Assembly: GCA_004794655.1 (NCBI GenBank)
Contig: SMMW01000555.1
Location: 9,625,501-9,689,500, forward strand
Source of the DNA: Marisa cornuarietis
Taxonomy: Eukaryota > Mollusca > Gastropoda > Architaenioglossa > Ampullariidae
Reading direction: 5' to 3'
Length of the DNA stretch: 64,000 nucleotides
Shown: one piece after another, positions 10,745-23,925 of the stretch
How the letters are laid out: each line of letters begins with the position of its first letter
Numbering within the stretch: the first letter of the stretch is position 1
Made by a program: the position numbers and the translations under genes
The notes under the pieces: model-generated
Told to the model about the DNA's origin: nothing
The model's input: the letters and a program-made list of their open reading frames with translations, nothing else
The model's database searches: none

Positions 10745-13700
10745 ATTGACAGAAAAGGAATACAGTAAAGTATTGAATGACATCTACAGTTATATTTTTA
10801 TACAACTTGTTCACAAATTAATCCATAATACTTTAAAAAATATACACGTGAATGGATTTAGTTTTCAAGCAAATCGAGGGGTTGTCGGATACTTTAACAA
10901 GACACAGTGCAACGTTTTAAAAATACGGTTCAAATTTAAAACTCTCTCTGTGAAGATAACTACAGATTATTCATAATTTTAAACTCTGGCAACTAGACAA
11001 AAAAAGATGGATTACCCAGTAGTCATCTTCATCTCACTGCAGAAGAAATATAAAAGTTTCCTGAAAATAATCAAGGTCCATATTATGTGGGGGGGGGGGG
11101 AAAAAAATCTACTTGCCTAGATTCACGACTGACACGCGTAGAAACATTCAAAATTTGTTTACTTGTAAGAAGCTCGCATGTCGTCATCTACTAGTCAAAT
11201 TCTCTAATCTTCTCAAAAAATAAAATAGAATAAATAGCTGTTGGCCGCCAACCTGCCATCAGCTCCATCGATCCAAGCGACGTCTTTATGGACGATGAAA
11301 CTTGCATCAGTAGCATCAACAATAAGAAGGGAGAGGATGTTCGTTGAGAATGTCGATCTCTAAAGAAGAACAAAGCAGACCCCTCGCTAGAGAAGAACTG
11401 TTTCTGCAATGGCTGATGATGGCAAGACCAAAACAAGGCAAAAGACGAGATGATTCTACAGGCAAGAATTTTGAGAGAGAACGAAAAACTGTCCAGTGCC
11501 TTCGGTCAGAAAAGTCGCATTTATAGCATCCTCTGAGCATCAAAGGGGATGACTGCTGTTTCAAAATAATACGATGTATATTTCTTTAGTCTGTAGAGAA
11601 GGCTTGCAGCCACACTGATTCACTAATTTTACTCTTCGTTTTTAATTTTTTTTTACCCTTTGATCTTAAAGACTTTAGATTTTTGTGTTCTTCCTTTGAT
11701 CAAGGAGAGGTTGTTTTTTCGCTTCATTACGTTTTCTTTTCAACTAAAGATGCTCTTTTCTGTGTTAAAAAGGAAGAAAATTAGAGAAAATTCTGTTGGC
11801 TGCTAACGTTAAAAAATTCAAATAGTTTTAGATTTTTTAATTTTTGGCATATCGGAAATTACTGGGCAATTTTGTACTTTTTATTTAAATCTGTTTCCTA
11901 AGTGTGACAATAAGACCATCCACTAGGATATGCATAAATCGGTTTGAGTTTTGTTTTCTTTAAGCCTGCTGTTTAATGTCTCTGCTGTATAGTTGTCATG
12001 TTCTGAAGACAGTAAAGTGAAATAAAAATATAAATCTGTCTTAGCTTTGCTTTCTTCGATACCTGAGTGGGCATTATGCTTTGTAGCTCTAAAATATCAA
12101 TGGAGTTTTGCCAGATAATGCTGATGTATCTAAACAAAATTTGAGATTTTTTTCCAATTTTGTTGGCTTTTGTTTCTTAGATAATCTTGAGGCTGTAGGT
12201 TCAACAGGACGTAAAAAACGAATGTAAATCCAATTACATTCTAATGAAAGTTTTACGTGATATGGTTTTATACATTGCAACGGACAAAGACATCTAGTGA
12301 TAAAACTCTAAGATTTTAAGATTTCTTAGTATGTGATCCGAACGCTGCTTTTCCTTGAAGTCGAAGGTTTTTTTACGGTCTCTGACAGAAGAGGTTCTTT
12401 TTTCTGTATGAAAAAAAAAGATTTATTAGCATGCACGAGGAAGTCCTACAAATAAGATCCGTGTAACTGCAGAAAAAAACAGATTAAATTAAAAATCTGT
12501 AGTTCAACGATTTTATGCGGAAAGCTATAACAAAGAAATAAGAATTTTAATGTATTAAAGTCATGCGATAGATAGAACTTTTTCGTTTTTTTAAGGTGGG
12601 AGAAAAGATGTATTACAAGGGGTGTTAATGTCTATGATTTCACAAAGGCTTTAGAAGGGTTGGCTTTGATGTTTTGGGCCATCAGTGACTATCTTTTGTA
12701 GCTCCACTCTTTATATATATATATATATAGATGTCATTACAACTGTTTTCTTATCCTTTTTCTGCCATTTAAAATTATGCTAAACTTTACGATGGTTTGA
12801 AAGGACAACACAAGCGTTCGGAAAAGTCGCTGTAAATAGAGCATAAAGTATCACCAAAACGTATTCCAGGCATGAGAAATTTTATATTATTTTTTTTTCT
12901 TAATCACACCTGTCGAGAAAACAGGAATTGACAAAAGGATCGTGTTTCTGAAAATAGTGTCGTCTGCATGAACTAAATTTGAAGAGAAAAGATGCCAATC
13001 TCGATAAGAGAGAAGACATAAGTGCTGAATGTTCCCTTCGAAACTCAGATTTAGTCTGTAATCATTGTCATTTCCTAAAGATACTGACTACAACCTTTGC
13101 TCAGAGACCTGTATATACAGATCATTGTTTTGTTTTTTTCAAAAGTCCCGTGCAAACTTCGTACCCACACTGTACTCATGAATTCGCGCAAAACATTTCA
13201 AAAGCGATTGTTATCCAGTCACCTATACAGTACAAGCAAATTTTGGACTTTCAGTAAAACAAAGAGATCGTCTTCTTTTTCCCACAGCAGTGTCAATTAT
13301 ACAAAATCACGAGATGTTAAAACGAACTACAACTGCTGGCACAAAGATCAAGCACTAGATAGACAACATCGTTGGTTTCTACACCTTCTGGTCTACAAGT
13401 AACATCGTGACACAATCACAAACACATCATCAGTCGTATCTTCATCCAGCATAATGGCAAAAAAAACTGACAGTGTGAGGGCACCATTGATGTGCCATAG
13501 ATTTTCTGAACTGAGCCACACACTGTTACAAATACTAATTGCGCGCAACGGAACTCTCCAGTGTGGGAGAGCAATTTTCTTCTGCTTTCCTACTAGCAGG
13601 TGAGAATGTCGATGTTTGAAGGTTTTGAAGCATAATTCTGTTCTCATATTTTGGTAATTATTATTTTAAAATGAACTTAACCTGATCATAAGGAAAAAAT

Positions 13701-15060
13701 GCTGCACAGGTGTTGTCCTATAAATACATAATCGGCATCAACTACCAGGATGATATATCTTCCGCTGTCTTTGTTCACTATATATATATATATAGATTAG
13801 TCTCATGAAGTACCCGCTTTCCGAACCGAGAAAAACCTCGATTAAGTTCGTTTTGCTGACATCGACACTTTCAGGATAATTATAATATTCTTCCATCGAT
13901 TGTAAAGTTCCAGAAGGAACAAAAAGTATTATTGTTTTGATGGACGCAAAGACCTCAGTTGGAAGAATGGATAAATAATTATGAACTTTCATTCGTGAAC
14001 TTTACTTCAACACACTTATTGTGTGAGATAAAGATAGTTCCACACCTTGCGATAGTTTATCAGGAGTCATTAAGATTCTTGTGATGAATGCAGATCAACT
14101 GATGTCAGTATTAGGTTTATCATCTTTGTGGTATTTTTTTTCTTTCTCAGTTTGTTTTACCTTGGGAGTACTTTTTCAACTTCAACCAAGCCTCAAGTTC
14201 TTCCAGATGCACAATTAGCCAATCCTACGCCCATCATAGTGACATGATAAATATACCCAGAAAGGCGAACAAGTTCCTTTTAAGTTGGCGTATTTCGGCA
14301 GACGACTGAGCATCTAGCTGTGCGTGCATTTATTTATGGGTAGATTTATTCTACAATTTCCAGACTAGCAATAAGCAATAAATACACGGAAAATGCGCGG
14401 GCATTAGAAATCAATGCTTGTAACCTTTCAAGTGTTTTAATTTTAAGTCCTTATAGCACAGACATTCTTGTTCAGCCACCTTGTAAATATGTCAGTATTT
14501 AAGAAAATTGCACAGAAGTAAATCAGATTTGTGATATTACAGTTAGTACACATTCTCAGATAAACGTATAGAGAAGATGTTATAGTATTTTTTTTTTCAA
14601 AATAGCTCTCATTGCGAAACCTTGGTTAGACGATGCTGCTGCTTTTCACGAGCAGTACAACCATGCAATGTTTTTCTCAAATAGTGAGACAAATTTTTCA
14701 CCTTCTTTCATGCGGTAAGAACGATTCTGTCTGTGTCACCACGAGAAGAAAACACTGGGATCAGACTCACAACACATGACAAGGCGCTAGGTGGCTATTA
14801 GGGTAAACTAGCCAGCTTAGCTTCTTATATTTTATGAGCAGTTTACCTGACTGTCGTGCATTAGCGCCTGGCCACGTGTAATGCACCTAGACCACGAACA
14901 ATTTAGCAACAATTTTCAAAAAGGAACCAGTAATGCGAGAAATAAAATTGTTCCCGGAAGAAAAATTGCCAGAGATTCTAAGGGACTGTTGTTGTGTGTT
15001 ATGCTGCAAGGCGGCGAATAAAGTCACTTTCTAATTCAGGAATCAATTCTACCTGGGAAG
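10745..15060. other. No gene recognised
   Basis: The stretch is very AT-rich. It contains short AT dinucleotide runs (about 12712 and 13780), a G homopolymer near 11090 and no convincing coding segment. Confidence 0.5.
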
Positions 15061-15061
15061 C

Positions 15062-15083
15062 GATGATGATGATGATGATGATG

Positions 15084-15134
<51 letters not shown>

Positions 15135-15138
15135 CCTC

Positions 15139-15176
<38 letters not shown>
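15062..15176. repeat. Compound (GAT)n-(GT)n-(CT)n microsatellite
   Basis: Three adjoining simple arrays: GAT to about 15086, GT to about 15129, then CT with a few interruptions to 15176. The open frames here are artefacts of the repeat. Confidence 0.97.
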
Positions 15177-15448
15177 AAAGATATGTACGATGCACATCCC
15201 GGAAAACAAAAACAAAAAAATGCTGTTGGCATATTGTAAGAAGAGTTCCAGAAATGTTACAGTTATTAACACAGCTAGTGTTTGGGGTCTTATAGTATAA
15301 AAAATATCATAATTATCATAATCCAGCGCATGCACATAAACGTTTGATGGAGATTAATGGAGGATGGATTGATGAATGATCAATGATTAACCAGTGGTCT
15401 GTGATTGATCGGTGACTGCTGGATGGATGATGGAGTTTAATAAACACG

Positions 15449-15602
15449 TTCAAGTCTAAGAAAAAGAAAATATAGTCGCTTAGCTAGTCCTTTAAAAACA
15501 CTTTTATCTATCATCAGTCAAAACACATTCATTTAGTTAGTAACAAATAAAAGATGTTCAAATCTTAGCAGAAGAAAGAATAGTCATCTAAGTAGTCCTT
15601 TC
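15449..15602. repeat. Imperfect direct duplication, period about 109 bp
   Basis: The segment at 15449-15493 is repeated with about 20% divergence at 15558-15602. Both copies begin ttcaa and end agtccttt. Confidence 0.7.
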
Positions 15603-16424
15603 ACAAAATAATCGACTGGCGGATGCACGACAACGCTAATGGAGGAATCAGACGTGCAGTCTCCAAAACAGTTCGCTCGGCCAGTCATCTGGGTAGACAG
15701 GTTAGTAAATCAGAAAAGCACCAACCAAAGAAAGAAACTTTAACACCCAACTAGACGAAGACTACACGAGCGGCTGGCTGGTAACACGATGGCCGTTCGC
15801 ATTCATCCTTCGGGGAGCGAGATCACACTTGAAGGGATGCTACTCTCCCACTCCCATAGGTCTGATTGGGACATAAAAAAGCAAACGATTTTCACTACAA
15901 ATCGATGTTACTTGGTCTTTAAGCAGTAGATTTGCCAGTGTTTTTATGGCTGGCACTTCAAACCTCTTCAGAAAAAGGCTATTTGCTAGGTCGGAAAATA
16001 ACAGAGTTTGGGGTTACTAGGGTGATGATTGTCCTCCATGATGGCGTGATTGCGTGTTGCTCGATTGCTGCTTTTTTTTAAATGCTTTGTTGACACACAC
16101 TCTTCTAACTTGCAGAGACACGTTTTGTGAAAGAAAGAGTCGAAGAACAAAGGAATTTTGCTTTGAGGTGTTTGGCTGATGGTAATTTCCCCGTGCTTCA
16201 AAGAGATTCGCTTTCGCTGGAAATGTTTGTTCTCACAGTAAGCTTCCGCCTGTTGGCTTAATATAGAACTTCCTCTGAAAGTCTGCTTGTGGTAGTAGGC
16301 GATATTGTTTTGTCAAATAACCTTTGACCTCACGTCTTTATTTAGTTTGTTCATTATGCACCATAGTATAAAACAAAAGCTTCAGCCGTGTTTGAGAACT
16401 AGCTGCATTACAAAATAAACAAAC

Positions 16425-16428
<4 letters not shown>

Positions 16429-16460
<32 letters not shown>
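16429..16460. repeat. (AG)16 microsatellite
   Basis: A pure AG array preceded by a short (AAAC)n tract. Confidence 0.95.
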
Positions 16461-16465
<5 letters not shown>

Positions 16466-16654
16466 AAAAATTAGATTGACTACCTGCCTGATCATGAAAT
16501 CTGTTACTACAATTAAAGAAGAAAAGGAAAAATTAGAACAGTAAACACTCAAGAGTGCAAATAGCTGTGAATGTACTGAGATTTAAATGACATGAGATAA
16601 TATTCCTGTTGACGACAGTAAACATCCGGATATCCCTGGTTTAAATTTACAGAT

Positions 16655-16740
<86 letters not shown>

Positions 16741-16800
16741 TCCATTTGTAATGCGCAGGTATCCATTCAGAAGAATGCTCATTGCGCAGCAATAACAAAA
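16655..16800 (-). mobile_element. LINE 3' end with long ATC tail
   Basis: On the minus strand a 3'-terminal block with two GCGC elements 31 bases apart (GCGCAATGAGC, then TGCGCATTACA) runs directly into an ATC array of about 85 bp (16740-16655). The same arrangement occurs on the plus strand at 34387, 39318, 42058 and, more diverged, at 26933. No coding part of the element is attached, so this is a severely 5'-truncated copy or a SINE using the same 3' end. It is CR1/L2-like by resemblance of the tail only. Confidence 0.65.
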
Positions 16801-16859
16801 TAAATAAAAAATAAGAAAAAATACAGTAAATAAATAGATAAAACACCAGGAAATGAGAC

Positions 16860-19800
16860 AGACTTGTAGTACGCGCTTATGCCACGAAATAGTTCATGGG
16901 GATTTTGGCAAACCAGACTTGTTATTTGTGAAACCCGCAATACCTCTGCACTTTTGCCTGGCTCTGAGCTCTGACATGTAGGAAGCTGGCATCAGATGAC
17001 ACTCAAACCCAACTCTCATATTACCAATAAAACCACGGAGATTACTTATGCGGCTGTTTTGATGTACGGTTAAGTAATCCCTTATGCATTGTGAGCCCGC
17101 ACGTGGAAAGTAATCACACAATCTTCTGGCACCAACAGAGCCAATAAACCTCTAGAAATGTAGAGAGATTTGAACGGATTTTCAAAGCCAGTACGAACTG
17201 TATCAAGTCCGAGGCGCTGGTGGATGGGTGGGGAGGAGTATTTTAATCCGAATATTCCGAGACTCTTTTTCACAAAAAACTTTCCTCCTCTTGGCTTGTT
17301 ATTGAATACCCTTTGACGAGGGAGCAGAGATCACACCGAATATCGGTTTGCACATGCGTGACACTTTTGTTGCGATATTCATGAGTACAAGAGAGCTGAG
17401 ACATTTCTGCAGTAATGTGAGAAAGCAGCAACAGCGTGGGTAGGACCTAAAGAAAGGGACATAAACTAGTTAAGTACTCAAGGGAGATAAACCTCTTTCC
17501 ACTCTCCTTTTCCTTAAGACTTACAGGCGAAGGAAAAAAATTTGTATATTTATAAAAGTAATTACAAAAATGAGTTTACAAAGAGAGAAGCAAATCCTTT
17601 TGTTGGAAAACAATTCTGTCATGTATACTGAATGCTTTCTTTATCTACCTTCAGTGTACGTAGCAGCCTAGCTGGAAAGTTCTTTCAGGCGACAGTATAA
17701 TTAGCTGTCAAAAGAAATTATGTATTGATTGCACTGAATTCAACCAACATTGTGCTGTTATTTATGCAGACACCGTTAATTTTCAAAGCAGCAGCTAAAG
17801 GCAGAGCTGGAAAGATTCACACCCATCTAATGATAGAGCATCACCGATTAAAACACACCCGTGTATGTTACTATTGTAGCCCTTTTCTCTCTGTTGGTGT
17901 TTTCTGTCCAATTATTCTTGAAATAAATAACCGGTTAATCGAAGAATTCTAAGATCCTAATTTATTTTTTAAATACGCTCTGTCATGTTTTTAAGAACTG
18001 TTAGCTTTTGAAGTCTATGTACTCTTTACTAATGACATTCTTTCGGCCTCCCCATATGTAACTCAACATCAGTTTAACAGACGTGGCCTCTGATATAACA
18101 GCCGTATAATCATTTGGCCTAAGGAGGCAATTTTGACATTAGTTACGCATCCAAGAAAAAAAATAAAACCCTTGATCTCTCCTAAAGAAATTTTTCTAAT
18201 TACAAGACAGATATTTTGAACTTTGTTTCAACAAGCTAAAAGGTGGAGGTAAAAAACCTAATATGCATCCGTGTTTAACAGCATCCATTATTGTTTCCTT
18301 ACAGTCGTCTGGCGTCAGTCTGGCGTCAGATGTTATTAAGAATTCCTCAAGTGGTTTTATTGACTTAACAAGAAGCTTTGATGCAGTCTTCAATTTTCTT
18401 AATAAGGGATTCGACATTCTGCGAAACATGCAGTGTAAATTCTTATAACAACAGTTTGTTTGATGCTCATGCCACCTTTTTAGTTTGTCGCCCGCAGTGT
18501 TTAAAATCGCTGATTCTTACTTGCAGAAGCCACATTGCAGCCAGTTTAATCAAAGGCGGAAAATATTCTTAACAAGTAAAATTACAAAAGCTGAAATATA
18601 AGGCAAACGGGAAAGGAAAACTGTAAAACTGACAAACAAATATTTTTTCTTGTCCAATGAAATAGGAGTTTTTAAAACCAAAAAGAGAGACGACCAAGAA
18701 AACCTCGGACTAAACCAGACCCCAACTAGCGAATGGAATGTCACTCAGATCACGCATGCTGGAGATACGCCATGAAATCCCCTGGAAATGAAAACTATTC
18801 TAGAAGTCATCCCCAGAGCAATAGTTTGAGCAGACAAGCAGTGTCCTCGAAAAGTCCAGTCACTTCTGCGTCTAGAGGCAAAATGACAATTTAATAGCCC
18901 TATAAGCCAACAGACAGATGATGCGGAATCCAAATTCAACTGCTTCAAGTCAAATCGATCATATTCCACAAAATCTGGTTAAAGAAGCTACTTTCTGTTT
19001 AGAACTGGTAAAAACTGGCTAAACCAAATTGTAGCCCAACTGGGTTAAGAAAGGTAGTTCCGGTATTTTTGATCAAAATGAATAAAAATCGCTATACCAC
19101 ATTGTATCCCAGAAAAAAACTCAGTAAAGAAGTTTTGTTAGTTCATTAGACCTGACATAAACATACTACGCCAGACTGTCATAGAAAAGCACAGAAGCCT
19201 CTTTAGGTACATAAGTTTTATTAGGATATATATATATATATATCTGTTATTGCACCAGACTGGATCCAACAAAACCCAAGCTTCGTTAACTATTTATAAG
19301 GAACTGGAATAGACATTCAAAGCCTTCTAAATCTATACTTCTTTTGCAGACAGCAGTCATCAACTAGATATTCAGTGGGAGCAACCTATGATGACAGAAG
19401 AAAAGGGGGAAAATTTCTTTCATCGCTCTCTCAATGGAGGCAATACTGACAACACGCTACATTTACTGTATCCGCAGAAATGCCGATGTGTCTATCCGCC
19501 GAAAATACAACAATTACTTTCTCTTTCATAATCTTTGAAGCATGAAGAAAGTTCTCGCTACACCAACCCAAAGTGAATGAGCGGGAAAAATACGGACTTC
19601 AGATACTGACCACAGACACCGACTGTAAACACTACATCAGACACTGAGGTCCAACACTACTGTTGCCTTGTATTTTTTGTAGCATTCTGTTTACAATATC
19701 TTAAAAGTGTGTTCATAACTTTTGCTACATAAAAGACCAGTTTTAAACATTCCAATAGATATGTGTTGGAAGACCTGGAGCAGAATTTATCTCGATACGC

Positions 19801-22800
19801 ATCTAAGAAACTACCTTTCGTCAGATCATTTTATCAAGTACTCAGTGAAATTTAATTAATTCTTATCCAGGAAGGAACTAACAGAACTGTGGTAGACGCA
19901 GCAGACAGTGTTAGTGTGAATTAAAACCATTAAGCTTTTTCAAGTTGATGTTTACAGAGCTGCGAAATGAGGTAAACATCTTTGCTCCTTGAGTGTTATC
20001 AGAGACAGGTTCACATCCATCGGTCGGACAATCGGAAATTTGAGAGAATCCCCAGCGAAATAACCTTCCCATGAATACAAGAACAAATTTTACTGGAATA
20101 AGATTACATTTTCTGCATGCTGTTAAGACAGGTCCTTACATTTTTTTTGTGACACTAATCAATCCCTTAGCATTTTCTCTCATTTCCTTTTATTGCTATT
20201 AAGGAGGGTCCATCCTTTCTCTTCAGTCCCAACGCATCTCTGCCGATGGATTCTTTTTCAGTTCAACCACATTCAAGTTGATTTTTTTTAATAAACTTAT
20301 TTACACGTGCATGAATTTACCGATAAACAAACACACCACATAGACATCCACACATGCCTACATAGATACATGCAAAGACCCAGCCGGAAGAATTGTTTCT
20401 GAAGATCAGATGTAGGAAAGATAAATGCAGCAGAGGAGGTTGGGCAATGGTCTGGCTGAGATGATTTAGCGACAGGAAGTCACGAACCTTGCGGTAGGCT
20501 ACAGCCACTGGTTCTTAAGCAGCCCAGCTGTTAGGATTAGGAAAGATCTCTTGTCTAGCCAGGAAATAAGGTCGATGTGAAGAGCCCCTGGAATGCACGA
20601 GGAAAATAATCTCAAAGATGCTGGCAACAGCGGCAACAAAAGGACAGACGGAGAACGACGGGAAGTGGTGCCAGAAGGTGAACAAATATTTATAACTACA
20701 TCCATAGCACAAATGTATATGCATTCGAATTAGATCTCCCCTGGTGAACATTAGAGGGAACGACTTGGATTGCTCAGTGCTTCATGAATGTCTCAACACA
20801 AGAGAAATGGCCACAGATAAATATTTTCTCCATGATAGTCCTATAATCATGGCACTTGTTTTGTTTCTGTTTCTTAACTTTAAAGTATTCAGTATTTTAG
20901 GGAGAATTGTTAACAGAACTTCCAGAAGAAAATCATTTTAGCAGTCTTGAAAGCGGGAGAATATTCCTCTGTTTTTTAAATTGTAGCATGCGTGTGTGTG
21001 CATGTGTGCGTGCGCGCGCGCGCGTGTGTGTGTGCGTATGTGTGTGTGCCTGCGCGCGCGCGTGTGTGTGTGTGTGCGCGTGCGTGCGTGCGTGTGCGCA
21101 CCACTCATCCTGAAGCGTTTAAGCGTTACGAATTCACGAGCAAGACATCCGAGGTAAAAATGTCTACATTCCTTTCCTGAGTGTTGCTGTTGCTGGCAGT
21201 TCCTGGCGATTACTGTTCCTGGCAGTTCTTGACGATAACGCTACCTCCCCTTGAGGATAACGATATCAACACGTTCTTCCGGTATTTTCTGACGTAAACA
21301 AGTCAGCAGACATACTTTGTAAGGGAGGGGGAGTCGTATCAGGGTGTGTGGGCGTTTTTGCATGTCCATAGACGTGTTCGCATGCCTGTATATATTTATG
21401 TAGGTAGGCGTCTGATTACCGTTTTTGTTTTTGTTTTTTTTTTTTGTTTTTTTGTTTTTTGCATTTAGGCATCTTGTCTGACCATTTTAGTTTTTAAAAT
21501 GCTGATAAAACTATTTAAACGGAAGTAAAATTAATATTTCCAATTTTATCTTAATGGAAGATTCATAAAAATGTCTGAAAAAGTAACAGCACGCGCGAAC
21601 ACAAAGAGTGACAGAGAGAAAGAGAGCCAGGAGAAATGAAGGCAGCAGTATAGATAGCCAGTTTCTATATCCACAGACATCGAGATCTGCTGGGAACATC
21701 TCCCTTGACTTTTTGCCAAGCAATGGATGGAGGACGAAGTCGATAGTTCAGTCGGTAAACAAGGAGTTTGGTTGGAAAGAAGAAATTCTCCCGCATCTGA
21801 CAAAGTAAAAGCAGGTGGAAACAATCACTTAGGGAGGATCAACAGGTAGCAGACAGGAAGGGGGGTGAATAGTCAAAACATGAAGCATGATGTTTTTTCC
21901 ACCCCAAACCCGGTTGTCTAGACTGCGCTCCATTTCTCCATCTAAAGGAAGTCATAAGATAGTAAGTCCTGCTTGTGGGCATGTACTTGCTACCCGGACT
22001 CCCTCCCACAATTATTCAATTATTCATGCAGCCAGACATTCGAATGCTTTTCCGCACTTCACAAAGAGAACTAAATCTCTTTCTCCATACCTTGTCTACT
22101 TTAGTTTCTGCACATTGAAGAAGCGACACTCGAAAACAGCTTCCATCAACACAATCTTTTAACCAAAACACAAGCTTTACACTGTCCAATAGTTTAATTT
22201 CAAACTAGTCACTTCGCGCAAATAAAATGCAACGATCGACAGACTAAACAGTCAAGAGAGAAGCAATAGTTATCCTCCTCAACAGCTCAGGTTTTGTGCA
22301 GCGAATGCTTTTCCGTGGTAAGTATGTGCCTTACGAAGAGAGTTTTTTTCATGTGAACTTACTGACCGTAGGTAGAATGGTTTGCTACTCGTATGACCTA
22401 GTCCCAAAGACATCTTTCCAAACTCCAATCCCTGAACAAATGTCGCCTAATGTTGCTCAGCCATAAAGCTGCTTAGTGTATGTGTCTCCTCCTCCCCCGG
22501 TCGTTCTTTCTCTTAATGTTCTAAATAACTAATTCTCTTGCACTGGCTCACCTTCGTCTCAGCCTCGATACCAACTAAACAGTACCGAGTTAACAACTGT
22601 TCATGAAAGTAGACACTGCCCTTATAGCAATCTAAATAAATATAAAAATAATAATATTTTTTTGTTCTTTAAAAACTCTGCTCAAGACAAATAAATTGCA
22701 TTACTAAAATGGGTTATGTTTAAGAAACTATTGCCCTATCTTTTAACAGTTAAACACTTGTAGGATATAGTCACCACACCGTTAGGACGACTACCACTTC

Positions 22801-22870
22801 CATTTACTCTCCTGTACATCAACTGGGTTGCTTCAAAGCTTTCAGGGAAGTCATCTGGAAACATTACTTA
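16860..22870. other. No gene recognised, apart from an ambiguous frame at 18196-18450
   Basis: Most of this interval is AT-rich with no coding signal. The segment at 18196-18450 is open on both strands: the minus strand gives a helical, Lys/Leu-rich stretch (for example LTPDDCKETIMDAVKHGC), while the plus strand gives GFIDLTRSFDAVF, which faintly resembles a reverse transcriptase motif A. Neither reading extends far enough to decide between an old retroelement and chance. Confidence 0.4.
20989..21099. repeat. Mixed GT/GC alternating purine-pyrimidine tract
   Basis: A run of about 110 bp of GT and GC dinucleotides with tetranucleotide CGTG segments. Such alternation is a classical left-handed-DNA-prone sequence. 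Confidence 0.93.
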
Positions 22871-22879
22871 AAGGAATAT

Positions 22880-23220
22880 AGTATCTACGAGAAAGAACAA
22901 TACGATTTTGGCCGAGCTTCTCGACATTTGGATCACGTTACCCTACACAGTATCATTGAAATCGTTTTAGAAAGAACCCTATTTCTTATGCTTTCGTTAA
23001 ATAGGAAAACACTTCAATAAAATAGACGGAACCCAGCTATGGAAAACTGTTAAATCGTGAAGTTAAGATGGTATTATTAAATATAATCAAGGATGTGTAC
23101 AATGAGCCACGTAAGTTAACGGAAACCAGACAGAGGTTTTTAAAGGTAGGCATGGTGTCAGGCAAGGAGAGAACGTATCTATCTTCTTAACTGTTCACGA
23201 TTTATATCAGTAATTAGAAA
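22880..23220 (+). mobile_element. Decayed LINE reverse transcriptase, middle part
   Basis: The plus strand carries broken reverse transcriptase blocks in order. A degraded EEQxGF block reads KEQYDFGRASRHLDHVTLHS (about 22895-22954). Remnants of the AFDKIDxTQLW region follow motif A. Then comes LLNIIKDVYNEPRK, and a damaged GVRQGEN block read as GMVSGKE (about 23149-23169). Stops and frame changes separate the parts. The copy stops before the FADD region, where it abuts a differently related LINE fragment starting at about 23330. The style resembles the relic at 10032-10700. Confidence 0.6.
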
Positions 23221-23329
23221 GCCTGGATGCATGCCAGCAAATTTAAAACCAAATGACGAAAGAACTAAGCTCATTCCAACTACCTCTGCAAATAAACTGA
23301 AATGTGTGCCATCCTTTACGACTTTTGTT

Positions 23330-23925
23330 GGGTGAGCTTCTCCCTTTCCCAGACCGTCAGGAATCTAGGTCTAATCATCGAGGCGTCATTCTCTCGTGAA
23401 TCTCACATCAATGCAATCTGTAAGTCGATCTTCCTTCAGCTTCACGGGATCAGTCAGATCCGATCCTTCCTTTTAGTTTCTGCCACTAAAAATCTCATGT
23501 CTGTTCTTATGTTGTTCCCGCTGGATTACTGCAACTCTCTACTCGTCGATCTCCTTGACCGCCCACTAGACAAACTTCAGAGAGCTCGGAATAATGGCGC
23601 TCGCATAGAATTCCGTAGGCAACAAGCAAGACCACCCCTTCCACTACGAGCTTCACTGGCTGCCAGTTTGAGCCTTACCCCAGCGTCTGTGTCTGAGCTA
23701 TTGATGCCTTACCACCTGAGTAAGTGTTTTTGGGTCTGGATTTCTTGCCCTCCTCTCTGTGGCACGCGTTAGATGGAAGACATTCAACAGAAGCTCTTTT
23801 TCCTTCTCATGCCCCACTGTTTGAAATTATCTACCTCTTTCCCTTGGAACTTTGTCTGCGTTAGATGCTTTCAAGACCCACCTCTTTAAGAAACATATTC
23901 CCGCCTCTTTAAGAAACATATTTGT
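23330..23925 (+). mobile_element. CR1/L2-like LINE, 3' end of ORF2 (pseudogene)
   Basis: The plus-strand frame open from 23302 to 23772 reads typical CR1/L2 C-terminal blocks after the catalytic core: TVRNLGLIIEASFSRESHIN, ATKNLMSVLMLFPLDYCNSL and LDKLQRARNNGARI. Around 23640 the homologous reading changes frame to give HYELHWLPV, then continues with further breaks through blocks matching the usual FSFSAPTVWNSLP and LDAFKTHLFK region near 23800-23890. A 22-bp segment containing ctctttaagaaacatatt is duplicated in tandem at the end (about 23882-23925). The upstream catalytic motifs are absent, so this is a 5'-truncated, frameshifted copy. Confidence 0.85.
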
